A DNA stretch of 64,000 nucleotides, taken from contig JALFVM010000212.1 of the NCBI GenBank assembly GCA_022787145.1, positions 33,527 to 97,526 on the forward strand, given 5' to 3'. The position numbers and the translations under genes were made by a program. This document shows positions 1-9,486 of this stretch, piece by piece. Positions within the stretch are counted from its first letter, which is position 1; each line of letters opens with the position of its first letter. This DNA comes from Lachnospiraceae bacterium (GTDB taxonomy: Bacteria; Bacillota; Clostridia; Lachnospirales; Lachnospiraceae). A model generated the notes under the pieces. That model saw only the letters and a list, made by a program, of their open reading frames with translations. It was not told where the DNA came from and did not search any database.

Positions 1-1052
1 AACTGTTCATCATCTGTGATATTAAATTTCTTCGTATCAATTTTCGGAAAAATGTAAAATGCAGCCTGCGGCTTCACCACACTGATTCCAGGAATATCTT
101 TCAACGCTTTGTAGATGTATTCTCTTTGCTCATACACTCTTCCGCCCGGTTTGATGTAATCTTTCACACTCTGGTAACCGCCAAGGCAGGTCTGAATAAT
201 CGCCTGTGCCGGCACATTGGAGCAAAGACGCATGGAGGAAAGCATATTGATTCCCTCAATGTATCCTTTTACCTTTGATTTGTCGCCGCTTAATACCATC
301 CAGCCCACACGGAATCCGGCAATCATATGTGACTTCGATAATCCGCTAAACGTCACACAAAACAGATCCGGTGCCAGAGATGCAATTGAAATATGCTCTT
401 TTCCATCAAATACCAGACGGTCATAAATTTCATCCGAGAAAATAATCAGCTCGTGTTCTCTCGCAATCTGTACAATCTGCTCCAGAATTTCCTTCGGATA
501 CAAGGCTCCCGTCGGATTGTTCGGATTGATGATAACGATTGCCTTTGTCTTATCCGTGATTTTTTTCCTCATATCCTCGATATCCGGATACCAGTTCGCC
601 TGCTCGTCACAGATATAATGCACTGGTTTTCCGCCGGCCAGATTGGCAGTTGCTGTCCACAACGGATAATCCGGTGCCGGAATCAGAATTTCATCGCCAT
701 CATCCAACAAAGCAGACATGCAGAGATTGATCAGCTCGCTGACTCCATTTCCCGTGTAAATATCATTCATTCCCACATTCGGAATGCCCTTTAACTGACA
801 ATACTGCATAATCGCTTTTCTCGCGGAGAAAATACCTTTGGAATCCGAATAGCCCTGGCTGTCACGAATGGAGCTCATCATGTCAAGGATAACCTCCTCC
901 GGCGCGCTGAAGCCGAACGTGGCAGGATTTCCAATATTCAGGCGCAGAACTTCCATCCCGTTCTCAATCATTCGGTTGGCCTCGTCCACAACCGGTCCCC
1001 GCACATCATAAAGCACGTTGTCAAGTTTTCTTGATTTTTCAAACTGTCTCAT
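1..1052 (-). CDS. alaA: AlaA-type pyridoxal-phosphate aminotransferase, 3' end beyond window
   Basis: Minus-strand frame running off the left edge; the C-terminus (about 55 residues judging from E. coli AlaA, about 405 aa) is missing. The translation begins MRQFEKSRKLDNVLYDVRGP and closely follows AlaA throughout. It shows the fold-type I motifs NPNNPTGALYPKE and FSDEIYDRLVFDG, and the PLP-lysine segment SGLSKSHMIAGFRVGW. The family transfers amino groups between glutamate and pyruvate in the cytoplasm to make alanine. The start is ATG at 1052 behind AAAGGA. Its first 14 nt overlap the end of the antiporter gene upstream, so the two are probably co-transcribed and translationally coupled. The aminotransferase call is firm; alanine specificity rests on similarity recalled from memory. 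Confidence 0.9.
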   Translation of the reverse strand, partial: MRQFEKSRKLDNVLYDVRGPVVDEANRMIENGMEVLRLNIGNPATFGFSAPEEVILDMMSSIRDSQGYSDSKGIFSARKAIMQYCQLKGIPNVGMNDIYTGNGVSELINLCMSALLDDGDEILIPAPDYPLWTATANLAGGKPVHYICDEQANWYPDIEDMRKKITDKTKAIVIINPNNPTGALYPKEILEQIVQIAREHELIIFSDEIYDRLVFDGKEHISIASLAPDLFCVTFSGLSKSHMIAGFRVGWMVLSGDKSKVKGYIEGINMLSSMRLCSNVPAQAIIQTCLGGYQSVKDYIKPGGRVYEQREYIYKALKDIPGISVVKPQAAFYIFPKIDTKKFNITDDEQ

Positions 1053-2337
1053 TTTTTTTGTCCTTTCTCAGAAAAATAAATAATACCGCACTGATTGCCA
1101 TCAGAATTGGATAATACAGATACGGCATAATTGCAAAAGGCGTCAGCCCGGTCAGGCTGGCAGCCGAAAGCAGCTGTGCACCATAGGGAATGATTCCCTG
1201 CCCGACAGACGCAAAGATATCCAGAAGCGACGCGGAGCGTTTCGGAGACACTCCGAAGTCATCGCTGATCTCTTTTGCAATCGGACCCGCAATGACAATC
1301 GCCACTGTATTATTGGCTGTACAGGCATCCACCAGAAGTGCCAGTATTGCAATACCAACTTCCGCTCCCTTTGGAGTGTTGATTCTCTTATGAATGAAAT
1401 GAAGAATAAAATCAATGCCTCCATATTCTTTCACAAGTGCTACAATACAGGCGACAATAATGGAAATTACAGTAATGTCATACATGCCGTTGACGCCACT
1501 TCCCATTCCGACAAAAATCTCTCCCACCAAAATCGTTCCCGTAGCAACACCGACGATTACTGACAAGACGGTTCCGGCAATCAGTACCAGAAAAACATTA
1601 ATTCCAATCAAAGCTCCGATTAGAACTACCAGATATGGAATGACCTGCCAGATGTTATACGTATAAGATTCCGTCATGCTAAAGTCAGCATTTCTCGTCA
1701 GAATCAGAAAAATCACGATTGTCACAACCGCAGCCGGCAATACAATAAAGAAATTGGCGCGAAATTTATCCTTCATCGCACATCCCTGCGTCTTGACCGC
1801 CGCAATCGTCGTATCTGAAATCATAGACAGGTTATCTCCAAACATCGCGCCGCAGACAACGGATCCAATACAGATGGGAAGCGCAAATCCTGTCTTCTCA
1901 CTCATACTCACCGCAATCGGCGCAAGCGCTGCAATCGTTCCCATCGAAGTTCCCATGGAAATCGAAATAAAACACCCAATGATGAAAAGTCCCACCACTG
2001 CGATTTTAGCAGGAAGTATGGATAATCCCAGAGAAACGGTACTCTCTGCCCCGCCTGCCGCTGTCACGGCACCGGAAAAAGCCCCCGCACACAGAAAAAT
2101 CAAACTCATCGTGATGATGTTTTCATCTCCCACACCCTTTGTGATCACTTTGATTTTCTCATCGAAACTCAAGGATGGATTCTGAAAAAACGCTACCATA
2201 AGCGCAATCAGAAATCCAACAATCGCCGGCATACTGTAAAAATCACCCGTCAAAAATCCCGATCCAAGAAAAATCACCAGAAAAACCAGAATCGGAAGGA
2301 GCGCAGATGCACGTCCTTTGTTCTCATTTTTACTCAT
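1039..2337 (-). CDS. NhaC-family Na+/H+ antiporter
   Basis: 432 aa, almost entirely hydrophobic, with about ten to twelve membrane segments. The segments FISISMGTSMGTIAALAPIA and GAMFGDNLSMISDTTIAAVK are typical of the NhaC superfamily. Members exchange Na+ for H+ or amino-acid-linked solutes across the cytoplasmic membrane, and the exact substrate cannot be told here. The start is ATG at 2337 behind AAGGGGGA. The stop lies inside the alaA-like gene (14-nt overlap), which suggests a transporter-aminotransferase operon and may hint at an amino or organic acid substrate. The gene is divergent from gdhA across a 186-bp gap. Confidence 0.85.
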   Translation of the reverse strand: MSKNENKGRASALLPILVFLVIFLGSGFLTGDFYSMPAIVGFLIALMVAFFQNPSLSFDEKIKVITKGVGDENIITMSLIFLCAGAFSGAVTAAGGAESTVSLGLSILPAKIAVVGLFIIGCFISISMGTSMGTIAALAPIAVSMSEKTGFALPICIGSVVCGAMFGDNLSMISDTTIAAVKTQGCAMKDKFRANFFIVLPAAVVTIVIFLILTRNADFSMTESYTYNIWQVIPYLVVLIGALIGINVFLVLIAGTVLSVIVGVATGTILVGEIFVGMGSGVNGMYDITVISIIVACIVALVKEYGGIDFILHFIHKRINTPKGAEVGIAILALLVDACTANNTVAIVIAGPIAKEISDDFGVSPKRSASLLDIFASVGQGIIPYGAQLLSAASLTGLTPFAIMPYLYYPILMAISAVLFIFLRKDKKNETV

Positions 2338-2428
2338 GTATCATATCCCCCTTTATCAAGCTTTCCTATATCATCTCATATTGTTCGCCCTGAAACAACC
2401 TTTCTTTTTGAATTTGTAAAAAAAAAAC

Positions 2429-2457
2429 TTTTCAATTAGCTCATACTATTGTATAAT
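2429..2457 (+). promoter_or_regulatory. probable sigma-A promoter of gdhA
   Basis: A perfect -10 TATAAT (2452-2457) lies 17 bp after a weak -35 TTTTCA (2429-2434). It sits about 65 bp before the gdhA start in an AT-rich divergent gap. Confidence 0.6.
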
Positions 2458-2490
2458 AACTCCTGTAAAAAAAGCGATTTAGCGCTTTAA

Positions 2491-3858
<1,368 letters not shown>

Positions 3859-3888
3859 TTTCACATTTTTTCGTGTTATCTTCGTATA

Positions 3889-3947
3889 AAAAATAAAAGA
3901 AAGAGAACGCTGCTGATCATCAGCAGCATTCTCTTTCTTTTATTTTT
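3889..3947. terminator. bidirectional terminator between gdhA and the PEP-binding protein gene
   Basis: A long near-perfect inverted repeat: the outer arms (AAAAATAAAAGAAAGAGAA and its complement) flank an inner GCTGCTGAT/ATCAGCAGC arm, with one C/A mismatch. U-tracts form on both transcripts. The last bases overlap the stop codon of the minus-strand gene at 3946-3948. Confidence 0.9.
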
Positions 3948-6531
3948 ATGGCTTCTTATAATAACCACATACGGTGCGCTCATTCAAAATATCAGAAAAC
4001 AGCATCAAGTTTTTGCTGCTCACATCGCGAATCCGGATGATATCCTGATAATCTGCAAGATTCGGAAACATCTTCGGAAGAAGATTTTCATATTTGTGAA
4101 AAAAGCTCCTGTCAAATTTTCTGGTTCGACTGTCCTCAAACAGTGCCACATAGAAAATACCCGCTTCCACCAAATCCTGGAACATATGACTTCCATAAGA
4201 AAGCTCCGGCATATAGCCTGTGGAACCGTCTGAAATTTCTCCAATCGCACAAAACTGTGTGATATCCGCAAAAGCTACCGGCACGCCCAGATCCGGTGAG
4301 GAGGTTCCAATCCTTCCAGGCGCCAGAAACATCAGCTTCGCATCCGGCTCATGTTCCTTGAACCAACCGTTGATCATTCCAATCGCCCTGGAAATCTCTC
4401 CCTTTCTCGCATACGGAAAACGATAATATGCCATCGGGCTTACACAGACAATCTTATCAATCTTCATCTTGCGGGAGCCTCCCATAGAAGACCCATTGAT
4501 GTCAAACATAATATTTTCCTCACGAAGTTTCGGTATTTTTACTTTTCCCTGATTCATACCAATCTGAAGCGGCCGGCACTGCAAAAGGTTGAATACATAA
4601 TCCCCATCTTCCGTGAAATTAATCGTAAACTCAATATCAACCGGATATTTGTACTGTTCCTGCAGCATATGCAAAAGTGTCTTCATATCCTGAATAAACT
4701 CCTTATTTTTCACCAGTCCATGGCAGCTTGCAAAAAGAACCTCTCTTCGCTCACCCCGATCCATAAACATTCGCTCCGCATCATGATCGTGTTCAAACAC
4801 CATATCCTTATACCATTTCGGAAGTTCTGCCTGCATGGTGTTGATTCTCCGACTGCGCAGAGAACAGGTCGTATAATCGAGCACATCGAGCTTGCTCTGC
4901 GAAAACTTATGCCGGTCTGCCGTATTCGTCAGAGGAGATTTTTCCGGTCGATCCAGACTGACGATTCTCGGATAGCTTCCGGTACGGTCTACTGCCTGTG
5001 TCCCCAATCCTACCACAAGACGGAGCATGCCGGCAGACGGGTCCATCTCGGAATCCCACCGGTAAGCGCTGCAGGAATAGCCCACACCTGCCGCATTCGG
5101 CATAAAGAAATCCTCATAGCGCGTACCCGATACACGCTGAATGAGAATCGCCATCTGTTCGTCGCCCTCCTCCAGGCCACGCTGTCGGCGATATTCCAGT
5201 GCAGAGCGATCCATCGTGCTGGCATATACCGTTCTTACCGCATTTTCCAAAGCCTCCAGCCTCTGCTCAATCGTTCCGACATTGATGCAAAACACAGACT
5301 CATACTTTCCGGCAAATGCATTTCCAAATCCATCTTCCTGCAGACTGCTTGAACGCACGATAATCGGCCGTTCTCCAAAATAATCCAGCATTCTCGTAAA
5401 CTGTTTTCGCACTGTCGGCGGAAACTTTCCATTTACAAAACATTTTTTCATCTCGTCGGCCATTGCAAAATAACCATCTTTTGTTTTCTGAGTAATCCAC
5501 TGCTTCCAATAACCATTGTATACAATATAGCTGTAGAAAACATCAGATCCAACATAGTAAGAATCGTGCGGTTCCATCTTTGGATAAAGCTCCGGCAGGA
5601 AAATCTGCACCAGTTTTCTCGCAAGAAGCATACCGCAGGCTTTTCCGCCAATTCCTCCGCTTCCAATAATACGGTTATAAAGCAGGAAATAATCCTCGGG
5701 CGTATAGTATTTCAACAACATCTTTTTCACCTGCGGATCACGGCTCATCATATTTTCACATAAAGTGCGCTTCGTTTTGGCAGAAAATTTCCCTTTGGAA
5801 TATTCCATTCTCGCCCAGCTCACAAAACGATCCCAGCTGTCCAGATCCTGATTTTTTGTCAGATGTGTCTGCTGATCTACAATCTGATAAAAACGGCTGA
5901 CACCAATTCCATCCTCCAGTGCATCAAACTTTTCCGTCTTTTTGTTATAATGATGCGGCAAAAACATTGTTTTGGAATGCCTGTGCCACACTTTTGACGG
6001 TTTCATATAAATTTCCCCATAGCCCGAAAAAATATCAATAAACAACTGTGTCGTGTCATGAATCTGATCCACCGCGTCATGGGAATGTTCCCCTCTTGTG
6101 ACAGGGAAATATGCCACCGTATCCAGTTCAAACAGATATGGACAGGTCACGCGGAAAAAATTTCCCATCATCAAATCTGTAGACCACTGTATCTGAAGAT
6201 TAGAAAGACTGTCAAATACATAAAATGCATCTCTTCCCTCTTTCGTAATCACATGGCGCACCGCAATCGTAAAACTCTCAAATCCATCTTCCGGATGAAA
6301 TTCATAGATTTTCACACCCTCCTGCGGCTCTACCAATGGTTCGTGATTGGCGAAACGCATATAAATCAGATTTCTTCCGTCTGCGACTGCCTGTTTCACA
6401 AAGGGATCCACAACAAACTTGTAATCCTCAAATTTCGCCACCTGCCAGACTACATTATCCCCCATACGAATATAGTCAAGCATGTCGTCCATCCCTGGAA
6501 TTCCTGATTTTACCTTCTCAAATGCTGCCAT
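3946..6531 (-). CDS. PEP/pyruvate-binding-domain protein with a degenerate KaiC/RecA-like N-terminus
   Basis: 861 aa from ATG 6531, which sits 7 nt after AAGGAGG; an upstream in-frame ATG at 6606 lacks a site. Residues about 5-230 resemble a KaiC/RecA fold: SGIPGMDDML at the start and a Walker-B-like AFYVFDSLSNL, but GDNVVWQVAKFEDYK stands where a P-loop should be. From about residue 290 there is a PEP-synthase/PPDK nucleotide-binding domain, with IIGSGGIGGKACGMLLARK, PIIVRSSSLQEDGFGNAFAG and VFNLLQCRPLQIG. I could not find the phosphohistidine swivelling domain motif or the PEP/pyruvate barrel of true PEP synthase, so that reaction is unlikely to be its complete function. It lies 80 bp downstream of coaBC on the same strand. 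The role is unknown. Confidence 0.75.
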   Translation of the reverse strand: MAAFEKVKSGIPGMDDMLDYIRMGDNVVWQVAKFEDYKFVVDPFVKQAVADGRNLIYMRFANHEPLVEPQEGVKIYEFHPEDGFESFTIAVRHVITKEGRDAFYVFDSLSNLQIQWSTDLMMGNFFRVTCPYLFELDTVAYFPVTRGEHSHDAVDQIHDTTQLFIDIFSGYGEIYMKPSKVWHRHSKTMFLPHHYNKKTEKFDALEDGIGVSRFYQIVDQQTHLTKNQDLDSWDRFVSWARMEYSKGKFSAKTKRTLCENMMSRDPQVKKMLLKYYTPEDYFLLYNRIIGSGGIGGKACGMLLARKLVQIFLPELYPKMEPHDSYYVGSDVFYSYIVYNGYWKQWITQKTKDGYFAMADEMKKCFVNGKFPPTVRKQFTRMLDYFGERPIIVRSSSLQEDGFGNAFAGKYESVFCINVGTIEQRLEALENAVRTVYASTMDRSALEYRRQRGLEEGDEQMAILIQRVSGTRYEDFFMPNAAGVGYSCSAYRWDSEMDPSAGMLRLVVGLGTQAVDRTGSYPRIVSLDRPEKSPLTNTADRHKFSQSKLDVLDYTTCSLRSRRINTMQAELPKWYKDMVFEHDHDAERMFMDRGERREVLFASCHGLVKNKEFIQDMKTLLHMLQEQYKYPVDIEFTINFTEDGDYVFNLLQCRPLQIGMNQGKVKIPKLREENIMFDINGSSMGGSRKMKIDKIVCVSPMAYYRFPYARKGEISRAIGMINGWFKEHEPDAKLMFLAPGRIGTSSPDLGVPVAFADITQFCAIGEISDGSTGYMPELSYGSHMFQDLVEAGIFYVALFEDSRTRKFDRSFFHKYENLLPKMFPNLADYQDIIRIRDVSSKNLMLFSDILNERTVCGYYKKP

Positions 6532-6611
6532 ACACATTCCTCCTTCTTGTTGATTCTTTATAAAAAAAGTCAAAAAAGGACAGAGGAAATCATCCTCCGT
6601 CCCCATTGACG

Positions 6612-7808
6612 TTATCTGTTCTGCATTTTCAATATTTGATTTAGGATCTGATGAGAGACCTCTTCTTTGCTCATCATCTCCAGCTCGATCACTTCGTCCT
6701 CGGTAATCAGCGTCATCACATTCGTATCTGTACCAAAACCGGCGCCTGCCACCTTGAGGTTATTGGCTGCGACCATGTCCAGGTTCTTCTTCACCAGCTT
6801 CGCCCTGGAATTTTCCAGCATATTCTGTGTCTCCATGGAAAAGCCGCACAAAAACTGTCCCTCATGCTTGTGTTCTCCCAGATATTTTAAAATATCATTC
6901 GTGCGTTCCAGTGGAATGCTCATCTGTCCTTCTGTTTTTTTCACTTTCTCATCACTGACATATACAGGACGATAATCCGCCACCGCAGCTGCCTTAATGA
7001 TAATATCCTGACTGTCACTTTCCGAAATCACCGCCTCATACATATCCTGCGCGGAAACCACAGGCACCAGCTTTACGCCAAGCGGTGCTTTCAATTCTAC
7101 CTTTCCACTGACAAGTGTCACTTCAGCGCCGCGCTGTGCACACGCCCTTGCAAGCGCATATCCCATCTTTCCGGTTGAATGATTGGTGATATAGCGGACA
7201 GGATCGATTGCCTCCATCGTCGGCCCCGCAGTTACCAGTACTTTTTTCCCTTTCATATCTTTTTCATGAGAAATCGCCAGCCGAATATATTCCAACAACA
7301 CTTCCGGTTCCGGCATTTTTCCTGCTCCCGTATCTTTACATGCCAGATAGCCAACTGCCGGCTCAATCACCTGCATTCCATAGTGCTGCAGAATACCAAG
7401 ATTATCCTGCACAATCGGGTTTTCATACATTCTGGTGTTCATAGCCGGAGCCACAAGAATCGGACACTGACAGGCAAGTGCCGTTGTCGTCAGCATGTCA
7501 TCCGCAATTCCGTGCGCCAGCTTCCCAATCACATTGGCACTGGCCGGTGCAACCATCAAAAGATCTGCCTTCTTTGCCAGAGCCACATGCTCCACACTAT
7601 ATTGAAAATTCCGGTCAAAGGTATCAATCAGACATTTATGAGAAGTCAACGTCTCAAATGTAATCGGATTGATAAAATTCTGTGCATTTTCCGTCATCAA
7701 CACATGCACCTCTGCCTGCTGCTTTACAAGTGCACTGGCAAGATACGCAATTTTATAAGCTGCAATACTCCCGGTCACTGCCAGAAGAACTGTTTTATTC
7801 TTTAACAT
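6612..7808 (-). CDS. coaBC: bifunctional phosphopantothenoylcysteine decarboxylase / phosphopantothenate-cysteine ligase
   Basis: 398 aa, the normal length of Dfp/CoaBC, which performs the second and third steps of coenzyme A synthesis from pantothenate. The flavoprotein CoaC half has the start TVLLAVTGSIAAYKIAYLA, the catalytic-His region EHVALAKKADLLMVAPASA, the substrate motif PAMNTRMYENP and the flap cysteine in GYLACKDTGAGKMPEP. The CoaB half follows from about residue 185 (KKVLVTAGPTMEAIDPVRYI). The start is ATG 7808 behind AAAGGAG. It is divergent from the Rrf2 regulator gene, and its 5' leader contains a short inverted repeat (see 7847-7876). Confidence 0.96.
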   Translation of the reverse strand: MLKNKTVLLAVTGSIAAYKIAYLASALVKQQAEVHVLMTENAQNFINPITFETLTSHKCLIDTFDRNFQYSVEHVALAKKADLLMVAPASANVIGKLAHGIADDMLTTTALACQCPILVAPAMNTRMYENPIVQDNLGILQHYGMQVIEPAVGYLACKDTGAGKMPEPEVLLEYIRLAISHEKDMKGKKVLVTAGPTMEAIDPVRYITNHSTGKMGYALARACAQRGAEVTLVSGKVELKAPLGVKLVPVVSAQDMYEAVISESDSQDIIIKAAAVADYRPVYVSDEKVKKTEGQMSIPLERTNDILKYLGEHKHEGQFLCGFSMETQNMLENSRAKLVKKNLDMVAANNLKVAGAGFGTDTNVMTLITEDEVIELEMMSKEEVSHQILNQILKMQNR

Positions 7809-7846
7809 ATACTAGCTCCTTTGGTCTGATTCGCAGTTACGTTACT

Positions 7847-7876
7847 GTTCATTCTGTCACAGTAACGTAGTTCTAT
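7847..7876. repeat. short palindromic repeat in the coaBC leader
   Basis: ACGTTACTGT and ACAGTAACGT form a perfect 10-bp inverted repeat around a 10-nt loop (TCATTCTGTC). A close relative occurs at 30797-30824 (GTTACTGT / ACAGTAAC with loop TCGCTCTGTTC), and the end of the larger element at 8949-9091 shares GT(T/A)(A/T)CTGTTC. These look like dispersed intergenic repeats; a role as an RNA hairpin is possible. Confidence 0.6.
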
Positions 7877-7903
7877 TCGTAATAGTATAACATATTTTTC
7901 ATC

Positions 7904-7933
7904 TTGATTAAATATAGAAAAACGATATATAAT
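7904..7933 (+). promoter_or_regulatory. probable promoter of the Rrf2 gene
   Basis: TTGATT (7904-7909) and TATAAT (7928-7933) are spaced by 18 bp, about 33 bp before the GTG start of the Rrf2 regulator. Rrf2 regulators often autoregulate, but I see no clear operator. Confidence 0.55.
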
Positions 7934-7966
7934 AAGGTTATCGAAAAAATTTATTGAGGTGATGAC

Positions 7967-8404
7967 GTGAAAATTTCTACAAAAGGACGATATGCGCTGC
8001 GAATGATGCTGGATCTTGCACAGCACCAGCAAGAGGGCTATGTAGCACTCAAAGACATCGCACAGCGTCAGAATATTTCCAAAAAATATCTGGAACAGAT
8101 TGTACCTCTTTTGCACAAATCCCAGGTACTGAAGACAAACCGCGGTTCGCGTGGCGGCTATATGCTTGCAAAATCCCCGGATCAATATACAGTCGGTGAC
8201 ATTCTCAGAATCACGGAGGGAAGCCTTGCACCCGTAGCATGCCTGGATGATGATCCAATTCAATGCGAACGAAACAGCCTCTGTTCCACCCTGTATATCT
8301 GGCAGGGACTTTACAAGGCAATCAATGACTATGTTGACAGCATTACTCTGCAAGACATTCTCGACAACAGCCGAGAAGAAGGAATGTATGATTTCTACAT
8401 CTAA
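7967..8404 (+). CDS. Rrf2-family transcriptional regulator with three cysteines
   Basis: 145 aa, starting at GTG 7967 behind GAGGTGAT. The winged-helix N-terminus MKISTKGRYALRMMLDLAQH, the helix DIAQRQNISKKYLEQIVPLL and the wing NRGSRGGYMLAK are classic Rrf2. The segment CLDDDPIQCERNSLC has three cysteines (C-x7-C-x5-C), close to but not identical with the IscR cluster pattern (x5/x5). An Fe-S or redox sensing role is therefore plausible but unproven. The Rrf2 family includes IscR, CymR and NsrR. No isc or suf genes are adjacent, so the regulon cannot be assigned. The gene ends at a bidirectional terminator shared with nrdR. Confidence 0.92.
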   Translation: MKISTKGRYALRMMLDLAQHQQEGYVALKDIAQRQNISKKYLEQIVPLLHKSQVLKTNRGSRGGYMLAKSPDQYTVGDILRITEGSLAPVACLDDDPIQCERNSLCSTLYIWQGLYKAINDYVDSITLQDILDNSREEGMYDFYI

Positions 8405-8410
8405 ACAAAA

Positions 8411-8452
8411 ACAGCTTCTGTGCAGTATTGTCGACACAGAAGCCGTTTTTTG
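8411..8452. terminator. bidirectional terminator between Rrf2 gene and nrdR
   Basis: GCTTCTGTG (8414-8422) pairs with CACAGAAGC (8435-8443). A T-run follows on the plus strand (8446-8451) and an A-run precedes it, giving U-tracts in both directions. Confidence 0.85.
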
Positions 8453-8455
8453 TAG

Positions 8456-8905
8456 TTACTCCAGTACTTTCTTGAGTTCATCCATAAATGTATTTACATC
8501 TTTAAATTCTCGATATACAGATGCAAAACGTACATAAGCAACTGCATCTGTCTTTTTGAGATGTTCCATCACCATTTCTCCGATACGAGAGCTTGGAATT
8601 TCCCGTTCTTCCATATTAAAAATCTCTGTCTCAATCGAGTCAATCATCGTTTTTATCGTCTCCACGGAGATTGGTCTCTTATAACAGGCCCGAAGAACGC
8701 CTGCCTCTATTTTCTGACGGTCATACTCTTCTCTTGTCTGATCCTTTTTTATCACAATCAGAGGAATGGTTTCCACTCGCTCATAAGTCGTAAAACGTTT
8801 GCCACATTCGTCACACATTCGTCGCCGACGAATCGAATTTGTCTCTTCTACCGGTCTGGAATCCACCACACGGGTATTATCCTGATTACAAAACGGACAT
8901 CTCAT
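8456..8905 (-). CDS. nrdR: transcriptional repressor NrdR
   Basis: 149 aa, full length for the family. The N-terminal zinc ribbon shows MRCPFCNQDNTRVVDSRP and MCDECGKRFTTYERVE (two CxxC pairs), followed by an ATP-cone domain (VIKKDQTREEYDRQKIEAGV). NrdR senses ATP and dATP and represses ribonucleotide reductase genes. The start is ATG 8905 behind GGAGGAAA. No nrd reductase gene is in the window, but nrdG lies at 33 kb. The gene sits alone, between a terminator and the MITE-like element. Confidence 0.96.
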   Translation of the reverse strand: MRCPFCNQDNTRVVDSRPVEETNSIRRRRMCDECGKRFTTYERVETIPLIVIKKDQTREEYDRQKIEAGVLRACYKRPISVETIKTMIDSIETEIFNMEEREIPSSRIGEMVMEHLKKTDAVAYVRFASVYREFKDVNTFMDELKKVLE

Positions 8906-9216
8906 GTTTTTTCCTCCACGTTTTCAGGTTTTCTATGCCAAAAACAACGTATCTGTTCAGTACCCTCACAGATACGAGCCAAAATCCATGAAAAATCATC
9001 TTTGAGGATGGGCTTTTGGCCTGTATGTCTCGGGATTTTCATGCAAAATGCATGAAAACACCTCGCAGGATATTACCTACTGAACAGTTACAAAACAACT
9101 CTCCTTTTACATAAATCCATAATAATATAATCATCAAATCCCGTCAACACAATGAAAGAATAAAATTTATATTTTTCTCATAAACTTTCCATAAAACAGG
9201 AAAAAGCTGTGATTTT
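8906..9216. other. 311-bp gap between nrdR and ylmC: carries a MITE-like element
   Basis: No coding frame of note. Most of the gap is occupied by the structured element at 8949-9091. The remaining 120 bp before ylmC are AT-rich and presumably hold its promoter, which I could not define. Confidence 0.6.
8949..9091. repeat. MITE-like or structured-RNA element with 14-bp terminal inverted repeats
   Basis: The ends GTATCTGTTCAGTA (8949-8962) and TACTGAACAGTTAC (9078-9091) are inverted repeats with one mismatch. Inside are nested hairpins: GTATCTGT/ACAGATAC (8949-8956 and 8968-8975), GCCAAAA/TTTTGGC (8978-8984 and 9014-9020), and TTTTCATGCA/TGCATGAAAA (9036-9045 and 9049-9058). Two segments of the form ATGAAAA-C-CT-GAGGAT are similar to each other. 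There is no coding capacity. The ends resemble the smaller repeats at 7847 and 30797. Confidence 0.6.
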
Positions 9217-9471
9217 ATGCGTTTTTGTGAGTTAAAAACAAAAGAGGTCATCAATACCTGCACCTGCAAAAGTCTTGGATGTCCCGTCGATATTGAATTT
9301 GACTGTAAAACAGGACAGATAGAAGCTCTGATCATTCCAGGTCCCGGAAAATTCTGTGGACTGCTTGGCAGAGAAAGCACTTTTATCATTCCGTGGAACT
9401 GTATCTGTCAAATCGGAGATGATATCATTCTGGTAAAAATCGAAGAATCCAAGTGCACACACAAAGAATAA
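9217..9471 (+). CDS. ylmC: YlmC/YmxH-family sporulation protein (PRC-barrel)
   Basis: 84 aa, the typical size of YlmC/YmxH. MRFCELKTKEVINTCTCKSL is followed by GQIEALIIPGPGKFCGLLGR and IPWNCICQIGDDIILVKI, matching the PRC-barrel core. Family members are found in endospore formers and lie close to sigE/sigG in Bacillus; their molecular role is unclear. Here the gene faces sigG with only 15 bp between the stops, so the old neighbourhood is partly kept, with one gene inverted. The Shine-Dalgarno is poor (AGGAAAAAG about 13 nt upstream). Confidence 0.88.
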   Translation: MRFCELKTKEVINTCTCKSLGCPVDIEFDCKTGQIEALIIPGPGKFCGLLGRESTFIIPWNCICQIGDDIILVKIEESKCTHKE

Positions 9472-9486
9472 AACATCTTCCTTCAT

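Noticed and set aside
4351..5352. 333-aa plus-strand frame within the PEP-binding protein gene
   Set aside because: Mirror frame of a well-supported minus-strand gene; no start signal and no domain-like motifs.
6532..6606. Upstream ATG extending the PEP-binding protein by 25 residues
   Set aside because: The added residues (MGTEDDFLCPF...) lack homology-like character and the AAGGAGG site lies 7 nt before the ATG at 6531.
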